DNA of 8,619 nt, from the NCBI GenBank assembly GCA_903823545.1, contig CAIJTL010001284.1:1-8619 (forward strand), given 5' to 3'. The notes under the pieces are model-generated. The model had not been told where the DNA came from. It ran no database searches and saw only the letters and a list, made by a program, of their open reading frames with translations. Shown here piece by piece: positions 1 to 7,076 of the stretch (position 1 is its first letter; each line of letters starts with the position of its first letter). This DNA is from an uncultured Planctomycetaceae bacterium (lineage in GTDB: Bacteria > Planctomycetota > Planctomycetia > Planctomycetales > Planctomycetaceae). Position numbers and translations under genes: made by a program.

Positions 1-1
1 C

Positions 2-208
2 AACCAACCAAAAACTATCGGCTACATCTTCGGCGGCATCAAAGCGTTCGGTCCCTACACCGGCCAGTTTGAACTAGATGCCCTCAAGGCGGCCCCCAAT
101 AAACCAGCCGTCTCATCGCAGGCCTACAACCAGTTCATTCCCGTCGTAATCAATCCTGGAAATTGGTCAGTGAAGCCGATGCCTGCGAAGCCGGTTGAGA
201 CTCCGTAA
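2..208 (+). CDS. C-terminal fragment of an unrecognised protein
   Basis: The window opens inside a + strand reading frame that runs for 68 codons to a TAA at 206-208. The visible protein begins NQPKTIGYIFGGIKAFGPY and continues into TGQFELDALKA. It then turns proline- and basic-rich and ends ...PMPAKPVETP. I do not recognise the family. No membrane segment or catalytic motif is visible in the part shown. The compact Gly/aromatic segment followed by a loose Pro/Lys tail looks like the end of a folded domain plus a disordered C-terminus. The gene is convergent with the TonB-dependent receptor on the other strand, so it is probably not in the same transcription unit. The frame is open from the first base with balanced composition, which supports it being real, but it is too short for certainty. 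Confidence 0.6.
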   Translation, partial: NQPKTIGYIFGGIKAFGPYTGQFELDALKAAPNKPAVSSQAYNQFIPVVINPGNWSVKPMPAKPVETP

Positions 209-230
209 AGCTTCACGCCGACTTGCAGCA

Positions 231-260
231 CACTAGCCCGACGCGCTAGCGAGGGATTCC
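231..260. repeat. Short palindromic intergenic element, copy 1
   Basis: CTAGC at 233-237 and GCTAG at 245-249 form an inverted repeat around a 7-base GC-rich centre, followed by GAGGGATTCCC (251-261). The 10-base core ACGCGCTAGC (241-250) recurs exactly at 7046-7055, upstream of the sigma factor gene, again in intergenic DNA. From memory, palindromes of the type 'TAGCCCGA..CGC..AGCGAGGGA' are common between genes in planctomycete genomes. That is recollection, not a search result. The function is unknown; a small RNA hairpin or a DNA-binding site are both possible. Confidence 0.45.
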
Positions 261-350
261 CTTCCAGAATCGTTATGGCGCGACAGTTTCTTGGGGTTAC
301 ATCCGAGTGATCTCCGATCCGTGTGTGAAACGCGTTCATTCGATTTTGAA

Positions 351-411
351 CCGCAGAGGATGCAGAGATCGCGGAGGAAATCTCAGAACGGGGACCTCAG
401 CGTCCTCTGCG
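351..411. repeat. Imperfect inverted repeat (CAGAGG-type hairpin)
   Basis: GCAGAGGATGCAGAG (353-367) can pair with CTCAGCGTCCTCTGC (396-410), the reverse complement of which differs at two of 15 positions. The 28-base loop contains a further GCGGAGG (371-377). The left arm itself is a repeat of CAGAG units (CAGAGGATGCAGAGATCGCGGAGG). No T-run follows on either strand, so a classical intrinsic terminator is not supported. It lies between convergent genes and may be a dispersed intergenic repeat. Confidence 0.4.
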
Positions 412-528
412 CTTCAATGTTTTCACCTTTGTGAAAGAACTGATCTTCAACACCGTTGATGGAGTTGCGAGCGAAGCCCGCACCGAGAAATCTCGCGACG
501 ACACAAACAAGTTTTGAAACCGCTTCTT

Positions 529-638
529 GGCTCTGTCCCGCAAATCCGACAGAGGGGTACTCCAGCCCGTCGAGTGCCGTAAAACGATGAGCAGGAGTGC
601 CCGTCCTACAGGTTCTCATCCATTTGCAGGACAGAGCC
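529..638. repeat. 110-bp element with 17-bp terminal inverted repeats
   Basis: GGCTCTGTCCCGCAAAT (529-545) is the reverse complement of ATTTGCAGGACAGAGCC (622-638) except at one base. Inside it, GGGTACTCCAGC (555-566) pairs imperfectly with GCAGGAGTGCCC (591-602). The whole unit could therefore fold into a long, interrupted stem or cruciform. No obvious target-site duplication flanks it, and it has no room for a transposase, so it could be a non-autonomous palindromic repeat. Its right end is exactly the first base of the complement of the TAG (638-640) that ends the receptor reading frame; on the - strand the element begins with the G of that stop codon. It may act in 3'-end formation or mRNA protection for the receptor, but it lacks a T-run on either side. 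Confidence 0.6.
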
Positions 639-727
639 TAATACGTCAACTGCGACCCGAAGTAGAAGCTGATTCCTTGCTGGAAGACTCCTCGGCCCGT
701 GCGGAGGTCGAGATGTTCGCGGTAGTA
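638..727 (-). pseudogene. Severed C-terminal tail of the TonB-dependent receptor
   Basis: Directly after the TAG at 728-730 the same reading frame stays open for 29 codons (727 down to 641) and stops at a second TAG (638-640). The residues include YYREHLDLRTGRG and end GISFYFGSQLTY. This matches the expected end of a TonB-dependent receptor. The 'ENxTN-x-xYREHLD' junction typical before the final strands is present, then a last amphipathic beta strand with an aromatic C-terminal residue, the signal by which the BAM complex recognises outer-membrane barrels. The tail has no start codon or ribosome site of its own, so it is made only if the upstream TAG is read through or is a sequence error. 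I list it separately because a standard gene call would stop at 728 and miss it. Confidence 0.75.
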
Positions 728-3106
728 CTAGTTGGTGAAGTTCTCGACACCGCAATTGAAGGCAATCCGTTTGGATGGCTTCCAAAACGTACGCAGGTCA
801 TAGGTCGTGAAGCCTGCGGTTGGAAGTTCGCCCAGTGAACTCGCTACGCGGTCTTGTCGGTCAACGATGCGAGCCGAAAGTTCCGCACCCCATTTGGATT
901 GTGGGTTCGGCTCGTGAACGCGGAGTCCGAGTCGCGCTTGCATCGGATAGATGCCCGGCAGCGGTTCTTTCTTGGAACCTGGAAGAATTCCACGAGGGGC
1001 GTTCGGATCGTGAATGAATTGAGCGATGGCCGGGTTGTAGAAATCTTGGCCCCCTTCATTGCGAGTGTGATCGCGACCTTCGACAAAGCTGACGGTCCCG
1101 AACGATGTGAGCCAGTCGTTGACGTCTTGTTCCGCGTAACTCTCGAAGCCAGAGAGAGTCGCCAGCGGCGTATTCACGAAGGTCAATCCGCGTGTGTTGT
1201 CTTCGGGTAAAGCACCGAACAACACGACTTCGTAAGTGGTGAAATCTCTGATCCAGGCATAGAAGCCGGTCGTTCCAGCACGGAAGCTTCCGGTATCGAC
1301 TCGCAAGCTGACGTCGATTTGCGTGTGTTGCGAGGCTTTCAGATTCGGATTGCCGATGACCGAGTTGAATCCGTTTTGGATGACCGACAGGAACTCGCCT
1401 GTCGAATAAAGCTCGGTGAGCGTCGGCGGTCGCATGCCAGTTCCAGCCGCCAAGCCTGCGGTCCAATAATCGTCGAGCTTGTAATCGGCTGTGCCGAACA
1501 GCGACCAGAGTTGGAAGTTCTTGTCGAAGCTATCCGTTCTCAGTTGGGATAAGAGAAACTGCTCAGTAAGCGGCACTTGATTTGGCAACGTCGAACTCAG
1601 GCCGCTAGGTGTTTGATCAATGTCCGTGCTCACCCAGTCCACACGACCGCCGGTCTTCAACAGTAAGCGGTCATCAATTGGCGTGCTCAATTCCGTGAAG
1701 AGACCTGGATTCGACCAATGCGATCGTGGGATCGCTGAGTTCGCGTTTGTGAAGTTATAGACTCCGGGAGCGATTCCTAAAGCACCTGCGAGCGCAGCAT
1801 CGACATCGACTGAGAAGTCGTTCGTTTCATTGAGGCCCTGTTTGAGATAGCGAAAATCAGTCCCTGCTACGAGGTGCATCGCATCTTGATCGCCCCACGT
1901 CATCGACGTTGTATAACCGGTTGACATGGAATCGACGTCGGTCTGCAAGTTGTTCGTGACCAACGGAATTGAAGGGATCTGTTTGATCTTTGAAGGACGT
2001 CCGGCATCGCCTTGGAATCGCGTGCGGTTGTAATAGCCCTCTGCCGTGAAGCGATCAAAGTAGTATTGGTCTTCGAGCACATAGGTCAGCTCGAAAGCAT
2101 CGGTCACCAAGAAATTGATGTCGAAGAACTGGCCGGGTGATTGCACGTCGGTTTGATCGAGCCGCAAATAGCTGAACTCGACGTGCTGGTCGGGATCGAT
2201 GTCGAAGCCAAACGCCGCGTCGAAGTCGCGCGACTTAAATCCGCTAGGCAACCTGTCCCCGTTTCCCGTCTTGTAGTCGTCACCGGTGTTGTTTCCGTAG
2301 CCGATTCGGAAGCCCCAGTCTTCATCGCCGCCCCAAAATGTTTGGCGACCATAAAGTTGGTTGCCGTTCGTTTTGTATTCGACGCCCGTACTGCCATGCA
2401 CTTCGGGACCATCTTCAAAGCGAGGCGACTGCATCAGTGCCACGTCGATGAAGTTCGTTCCCGGCCCATAGACCGCACTGTAAGGGCCTTTGATGACGAT
2501 GACGTTGTCGACGATGCGCGAGTCGATCTTGCTCAACATCGTGTCCAGATCCTGTCGTGCGGGAACCCAATACGATCCCGACGCCAACAAGTTACCGGTG
2601 CCACTTCCTCGAACTCGCGTATCGGTGATGATCGGCGTGCGGTTCTGCGAAGTGATGCCACGTGCCTGCGCCGATTTACCCAACAGACTGCCGGTATCAG
2701 TTGTCGACCGAAATTGAGACTCGCGGCCGTAAACGACGTCGGCGTTCGATCCAGATGCCCGAGCGCGGCGCACATCGCCAAGCAGACTTCGTTCCGTAGC
2801 CCCCGCACCAAAAACATTGTTCGACAGCGCGTTCGCTTGTGCCGGAACCGACATGCGCGGATCAACGGCTTGAGGTGCTGGTGCTAGCGGTTGTGGCTGC
2901 TGAAAATTGATGAGATCAATTTCACCTTCGATGAAAACTCGCCCGACATCTTCGTCCAATGTCTCGTCGCGCTTCGCGATCTTAGCCTGTGGTGGATTGC
3001 TTCCGGCGACTTCTGCCGGTGCAGTTACTGATTCATCAGCAAATGAGCTCAAAACACCAAAGAGCATAAATGCCGCCACGGAGGCAGCATTGAGTCGAGG
3101 CGCCAT
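728..3106 (-). CDS. TonB-dependent outer-membrane receptor, interrupted by in-frame TAG
   Basis: This is an outer-membrane gated-channel protein that would import a ligand using the energy of TonB/ExbBD; the ligand is unknown. I choose the ATG at 3104-3106 because it gives a short basic N-terminus and a clean Sec signal peptide of about 23 residues (ending VLSSFA, then DES). AGGA at 3120-3117 lies 10 bases upstream. An in-frame ATG at 3157 would add 17 polar residues before the signal. After a Pro/Gln-rich linker comes the plug domain (about residues 138-222), ending in KGPYSAVYGPGTNFIDV, the family's 'GP-x-S-x-x-YG-x-G' motif. The rest alternates aromatic/polar beta-strand segments typical of a 22-strand barrel. 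Translation would end at TAG 728-730 after ENFTN, giving 792 residues; the unbroken frame would give 822. Without the tail the barrel probably cannot be inserted. It follows the kinase gene on the same strand after 276 bp. Confidence 0.9.
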   Translation of the reverse strand: MAPRLNAASVAAFMLFGVLSSFADESVTAPAEVAGSNPPQAKIAKRDETLDEDVGRVFIEGEIDLINFQQPQPLAPAPQAVDPRMSVPAQANALSNNVFGAGATERSLLGDVRRARASGSNADVVYGRESQFRSTTDTGSLLGKSAQARGITSQNRTPIITDTRVRGSGTGNLLASGSYWVPARQDLDTMLSKIDSRIVDNVIVIKGPYSAVYGPGTNFIDVALMQSPRFEDGPEVHGSTGVEYKTNGNQLYGRQTFWGGDEDWGFRIGYGNNTGDDYKTGNGDRLPSGFKSRDFDAAFGFDIDPDQHVEFSYLRLDQTDVQSPGQFFDINFLVTDAFELTYVLEDQYYFDRFTAEGYYNRTRFQGDAGRPSKIKQIPSIPLVTNNLQTDVDSMSTGYTTSMTWGDQDAMHLVAGTDFRYLKQGLNETNDFSVDVDAALAGALGIAPGVYNFTNANSAIPRSHWSNPGLFTELSTPIDDRLLLKTGGRVDWVSTDIDQTPSGLSSTLPNQVPLTEQFLLSQLRTDSFDKNFQLWSLFGTADYKLDDYWTAGLAAGTGMRPPTLTELYSTGEFLSVIQNGFNSVIGNPNLKASQHTQIDVSLRVDTGSFRAGTTGFYAWIRDFTTYEVVLFGALPEDNTRGLTFVNTPLATLSGFESYAEQDVNDWLTSFGTVSFVEGRDHTRNEGGQDFYNPAIAQFIHDPNAPRGILPGSKKEPLPGIYPMQARLGLRVHEPNPQSKWGAELSARIVDRQDRVASSLGELPTAGFTTYDLRTFWKPSKRIAFNCGVENFTN

Positions 3107-3382
3107 CCTATCACCATCCTGGTTCTTGGAAGTCTTCCGTGCGTGGCCGCAAGACACTGCGTGCTCGTCCTATCGACTGTGCGGATTAAATGCCTCGCTT
3201 TCACCTGACACGCAAAATGACAACGACTTCATTCAATCGACGGTTATGACGATTGCGTAAGATGGCAACGAAACTCATGGGAATGGGTCGCTAGATACTG
3301 CGACACAAAGTTGCCCGCATCCGAGTCAGCACGCACTCCGTTATTACATTCGACCGAGCAATGAGCACTGCTATTCCGCAGC
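3107..3382 (-). promoter_or_regulatory. Putative promoter region of the TonB-dependent receptor
   Basis: This is a 276-bp gap between the kinase stop and the receptor start, both on the - strand, long enough for the receptor to have its own promoter. A weak sigma70-like pair can be read on the - strand: TTGCGT (3215-3210) and TTTAAT (3190-3185), separated by 19 bases. Immediately upstream of the -35 is an inverted repeat AATGA-N8-TCATT (3216-3233), in the usual place for a regulator site. It does not match the classic Fur box well. AGGA at 3120-3117 is the likely ribosome site. These are visual matches only, and the 19-base spacing is longer than ideal. Confidence 0.25.
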
Positions 3383-6300
3383 CTATTCGACTAAGGCAGC
3401 CGCCTCGGCTCGAAACTTTCGGTGCTCGATACTTCCGGGGCATTGTTTCTCCATGGTCTCAATTGCCACCTTCAGAGTTGATCGAGCCTTGTCCTTTTCC
3501 CCGCTCTTTTCCAATGCCAACGCTAGGACAAACGAGTCTTTTGGATCTGGGAAGACACGTAGAGATTGTGCCGTTCGGAGTGCCGTCAAACTCTTATCCC
3601 ACTGCTCCGCACGGTAGTACGCCAAGCCGAGTGCACTGACATAACGTGGGTTGCCAGGAACAAGCTTCACGGCTTGCTGTAGCAACGTAATTGCTCGATC
3701 CGGTTGTCTCAGTTCAACGTCATCGCAGTTGACGAGCAGCATCGCAAACGCGAAATGCTGCTCCGCAGTTGTCGTAAGCGGTTCTCGTAATGTCTGAGCT
3801 TTCGCGTATTGGGGACGAGCATTTTCTGGCTGCCCAGACGCGAAGAGCAGATCGGCCAAGTGAGTATGACACCAAGCCAGCGGGTCATGAGTCAGCGGAT
3901 CATCGAGCCCCGCTTGTTGAGCCTTTTGAAAATCATTGATCGCTTCGAGATAGATTTTCTCCGCCTCTGCGGTTCGTCCCATCTTTTGAAACAGACGACC
4001 GAGGCTCGACTTTGCGTTTGCGAGGCGTCGACGATACTCCGGAACATCGGGAACCGCGTTTGCAAGTTCGGAAAATCTTTGAATCGCCCCTTCAAACGCA
4101 GTCTCGGCATTTGCGTCATCGTTGAGATTTCGGAGGATCAAGCCAAACGTCTGCATCGTCGTCGCGTGCTCTTCGTGATAGCGATGCACGTCGGCATGTG
4201 CGTTGACCAAGTCGATGAACTGAGCGAGCGCCTGAGCGGCCTGTTCTTTCGCCGCGTGGTTATTGCCAATCAGCAAAAGTGTCTGAGCCAAGTCAGTGCG
4301 GACGATCGCAAGGCTTTCGAGATAATACGGGACTCCCGGTCTCGCCTTCAGCAAAAGATCATAGTCACGGATCGAAGCCTCATATGTTTCGATCACATCT
4401 CCATCGCGCCCAAGCGAACGAAGTGAATTCGCCAATGCGAGCCGTGTCGCTGCAAGCCCTTCTAAATATGGCGGATGATCCGGCGACTGCGTGCATAGCG
4501 CCTGATAGGTCTTCACTGCGGATCGCAATTTTTCGACCGAATCACTTGGCAGATTCAGCATCAATAATTGCTGACCTAATTCCATTCGAGTCTTCGCGAG
4601 GCGGGCAGTGACTTCGGAATTGCGACCGCCTGTATTGAGGCTCTCTAACTCAATTTCGGCTTTCGCCAGTTGTTGCCGAGCCTGTTCAAACTGGTTTGTC
4701 TTGCTGAGCAACAACGCTTGATTGATCGCAATTCCCGCACGTTCGAGCCGAAAACGAACGAAGTCCGATTCCTGAGAGTTCGTACTGGTCTTGGTCGTGT
4801 TGTTCTCGTCATTCGATCTCGCGATCAATCGCTCAATGATTTCAGAACCTTTTCGAAATCGCTGCTCCGCCTCGTCATGCGGTCCTGTCGTCGTCAGCAA
4901 AATGCCGAGCCGAACTTCGCTGCTGGCAAGTTCAATTTGGTAATCCGTGTTCTCTGCATCGGATTGAATTAACGCGAGGAAAGTTTGTTCTGCGAGTCGA
5001 TATGCCTCATCGGCAGCACGCAACTGAGTCAGCATTCGTCGCACGTCACCGAGTCGAAGTTGCGCACGCCCTGCTTCCAATCGAAGTTCCGGGTCGTTGC
5101 TCTTCTCTTGTGCAAATCGTTCGTAGTCAGTTGCGGCTTGTTCAAGCAATTGTCGTCGCGCGGGTTCAACTCCGGGAAAGAATTGAAGTGCGTCACTGAC
5201 TCCGGTCAACGACTTGTCGATCGTGTCTCGTGCCTCTTTGAAACGCCGAGTTGCCTCTGCCTTGGCAAGTCGTTCCGCGCTGAGCGAATCTCGTTCTGCC
5301 TTCAAGGCCCGCTCGGTCTCGTCGTGTGCGCGTTTCTCTGATTCAAGTGCGGTCGTAACTCGGTCTCGTGCCTGCGAGACAACAACAGCAGCAGTTGTTG
5401 TCGCAATCGCAACTAACACCAACGAAACAGCGATCGCTTGTGCCCACGCTCGATGGCGTCTCAACCAACGAATTGCTCGCTCATGCCACGGAGGGAGGTA
5501 GACTGAAACAGGTTCGTCAGCCAGCCAACGAGAAATGTCTTGCGCTAGCTCAGTCGCCGAGTGATATCGCTCCGATCGCTTCTTGGCCATCGCTTTTGCA
5601 CAAATCGCGTCGAGCGGTTTCGGCAATGTTGGATTCACATCACGAATGCGGGGCGTCGGTCCTTCGCTAATGCGACGCATCATATTAATCGTGTCTTTTG
5701 CGACGTTACCGGTTTGCGTTCCTTTGTGTGGCGCGTGACCAATCAAGATCGAAAACAGGATTGCACCTAACCCGTAGATATCGGTGCGCGCATCAAGCAG
5801 ACTGATCTGCCCATCGGCCTGCTCTGGCGACATATATGCGGGCGATCCAAGCAGGTTGCCGTCTTGTGTAGCCGTGAGATTGTTCACGTCAACGACCGAA
5901 ATGCGTCGGTGGTCACTCTCGTCGTCTTTCGTCCCGATGATCTTGGCCAGTCCCCAGTCCACGACCATGACTTCGCCGTAGTCGCCCAGCATGATGTTCT
6001 GCGGCTTGAGATCGCGATGGATCACACCGCGAGCATGCGCGTACCCCATCGCGTTACACACACTGACAAAGATGGCCAGCATCTCTCGCAATTCCAGTTG
6101 ATCACCCAAATGTGCTTTGCTGGATTTCTTGATTCGTTCCGACAACGACTGACCACGCAAAAAACGCATCGTGTAAAAAGGAGTCCCGTCTTCTCCACGT
6201 GCCAACTCGTAAACCGGAACGATATTGGGATGCTCCAATTGACCAGTGATCTGTGCCTCTTTCATTAAGCGGCTGGTTGTCTCAGGGTCCGACTGTTTCT

Positions 6301-6832
6301 TGGGCAAAACCTCCTTGAGTGCAACTTCGCGATTGAGATGACCATCGATTGCCAACCAGACCTTCCCCAACCCACCTTTGCCATGCACTCGCGTCAGCGT
6401 GTAGCGTGATCGCGATTCCGCTTGCCAGTTCACGGTTTCAACAATGACATGCTTGTTGTCTATTGCTGGGTTTGGCGGAGGTGCTGGTTTCTCTGCCGAA
6501 TGCGGGGGCCGTTCATCCGACGGCTTATAGATCACGGTGCCGCCAAGTTTGTGGTCTTCGATCGCGAAAACCACAGCGAGCGTTTTCTCATCCTTGATCG
6601 AACTTATCGCGCTGCGAGCACTTCCTTGATGATACTCCAACTGCGTTTTGACCATTTCATCCACTTGGTCTTTTTGCTGTGGGGTCAACAATTGCTGATA
6701 GAGCAGCACTTGAGCGAGCGTTCCAATACCGCTGTTTTGGAAGATGGAATAGGCGGCTTGGAGTTGAGCGTGAGTGATCATTCCCGCTTGGACTGCGAGC
6801 GTTCCGAAGAGCAAATCAAAATCATTGTCCAT
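3383..6832 (-). CDS. Membrane serine/threonine kinase with C-terminal TPR region
   Basis: This is a Hanks-type protein kinase of 1149 residues. Residues 1-70 form a small helical domain (FGTLAVQAGMIT...) seen at the start of many planctomycete kinases. The kinase domain spans about 144-440. It has the glycine loop GKGGLGKVW (151-159), ATP-binding lysine K173 (VALKE), helix-C E192, the catalytic loop HRDLKPQN (272-279, D274), metal-binding DWG (292-294, in place of DFG) and SPEQ (335-338, in place of APE). All key catalytic residues are present, so it should be active. An Arg-rich stretch precedes one membrane span (about 463-486). This predicts a cytoplasmic kinase and an extracytoplasmic C-terminus: a charged coiled coil (about 487-545) and then TPR-like helical repeats to about 1130, a likely protein-interaction or sensing part. 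The ATG at 6830-6832 has no strong Shine-Dalgarno sequence. It is divergent from the ECF sigma gene, its probable partner. The target protein is not shown by sequence. Confidence 0.95.
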   Translation of the reverse strand: MDNDFDLLFGTLAVQAGMITHAQLQAAYSIFQNSGIGTLAQVLLYQQLLTPQQKDQVDEMVKTQLEYHQGSARSAISSIKDEKTLAVVFAIEDHKLGGTVIYKPSDERPPHSAEKPAPPPNPAIDNKHVIVETVNWQAESRSRYTLTRVHGKGGLGKVWLAIDGHLNREVALKEVLPKKQSDPETTSRLMKEAQITGQLEHPNIVPVYELARGEDGTPFYTMRFLRGQSLSERIKKSSKAHLGDQLELREMLAIFVSVCNAMGYAHARGVIHRDLKPQNIMLGDYGEVMVVDWGLAKIIGTKDDESDHRRISVVDVNNLTATQDGNLLGSPAYMSPEQADGQISLLDARTDIYGLGAILFSILIGHAPHKGTQTGNVAKDTINMMRRISEGPTPRIRDVNPTLPKPLDAICAKAMAKKRSERYHSATELAQDISRWLADEPVSVYLPPWHERAIRWLRRHRAWAQAIAVSLVLVAIATTTAAVVVSQARDRVTTALESEKRAHDETERALKAERDSLSAERLAKAEATRRFKEARDTIDKSLTGVSDALQFFPGVEPARRQLLEQAATDYERFAQEKSNDPELRLEAGRAQLRLGDVRRMLTQLRAADEAYRLAEQTFLALIQSDAENTDYQIELASSEVRLGILLTTTGPHDEAEQRFRKGSEIIERLIARSNDENNTTKTSTNSQESDFVRFRLERAGIAINQALLLSKTNQFEQARQQLAKAEIELESLNTGGRNSEVTARLAKTRMELGQQLLMLNLPSDSVEKLRSAVKTYQALCTQSPDHPPYLEGLAATRLALANSLRSLGRDGDVIETYEASIRDYDLLLKARPGVPYYLESLAIVRTDLAQTLLLIGNNHAAKEQAAQALAQFIDLVNAHADVHRYHEEHATTMQTFGLILRNLNDDANAETAFEGAIQRFSELANAVPDVPEYRRRLANAKSSLGRLFQKMGRTAEAEKIYLEAINDFQKAQQAGLDDPLTHDPLAWCHTHLADLLFASGQPENARPQYAKAQTLREPLTTTAEQHFAFAMLLVNCDDVELRQPDRAITLLQQAVKLVPGNPRYVSALGLAYYRAEQWDKSLTALRTAQSLRVFPDPKDSFVLALALEKSGEKDKARSTLKVAIETMEKQCPGSIEHRKFRAEAAALVE

Positions 6833-7076
6833 CGATAGTTCTCAATCGCAGCAGAAAGCGTTGATACCGTGAGAGATGACGTGTGGCGAGATTTCCTGTC
6901 GTTGCAGTTGAACCGCATGCTCTCTCTCCACGTACATGGTGGTGCGGTGGCATCGTATCGTCAGGTCTTGCAGCTTCGGAGGCTGACGTTAAAAGTCTTC
7001 GGCTCGGTCAGAACTAAGAACTTTGGGTTCAACTCATTAGCCGAAACGCGCTAGCCCGAAATCACAGCGAATAAGA
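6833..7076. promoter_or_regulatory. Divergent intergenic region between kinase and ECF sigma genes
   Basis: These 244 bp separate two genes transcribed away from each other, so both promoters must lie here or within the gene starts. I cannot place convincing -35/-10 pairs. Visible features are a tandem GAACT (7011-7015 and 7018-7022) upstream of the sigma gene. The second copy is part of a GAAC-N5-GTTC inverted repeat (7018-7030). GAAC-like -35 motifs are common for ECF-dependent promoters, so self-activation is conceivable but unproven. The palindromic element at 7037-7060 lies just before the sigma start. Confidence 0.4.
7037..7060. repeat. Short palindromic intergenic element, copy 2
   Basis: TTAGC (7037-7041) and GCTAG (7050-7054) surround CGAAACGC, followed by CCCGAA. 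The core ACGCGCTAGC (7046-7055) is identical to 241-250 in the first intergenic region; outside the core, similarity is only partial. It ends 16 bases before the ATG of the ECF sigma gene, inside the probable 5' leader, so a folded form could affect translation of the sigma factor. Confidence 0.4.

Larger units (their letters stand above)
209..637. other. Gene-free intergenic stretch with palindromic elements
   Basis: There is no convincing gene between the end of the first CDS and the end of the receptor frame. Short open frames here on both strands lack recognisable protein features and run across inverted repeats. The stretch instead holds a small CTAGC/GCTAG palindrome (231-260), an imperfect hairpin (351-411) and most of a 110-bp terminal-inverted-repeat element (529-638), each listed separately. 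The remaining sequence (about 261-350 and 412-528) shows nothing I can assign. It lies between two convergent genes, so it must contain the transcript ends of both, but I see no hairpin followed by a T-run on either strand. Confidence 0.6.

Noticed and set aside
383..619. 78-codon - strand open frame in the first intergenic region
   Set aside because: It covers parts of two palindromic elements and its sequence looks like translated repeat DNA.
527..838. 103-codon + strand open frame over the receptor end
   Set aside because: It runs across the inverted-repeat element and the antisense of the receptor C-terminus; no protein-like pattern.
2141..2887. 248-codon + strand open frame
   Set aside because: It lies wholly inside and antisense to the TonB-dependent receptor, is rich in Arg/Val/Ala with no domain-like pattern, and the receptor frame has clear family motifs.
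3104..3157. Upstream ATG (3155-3157) as receptor start
   Set aside because: It adds 17 polar and charged residues before the signal peptide; the ATG at 3104-3106 gives a normal signal sequence.
3809..4426. 205-codon + strand open frame
   Set aside because: It is antisense to the TPR region of the kinase and has no recognisable protein features; it is a shadow of the real gene.
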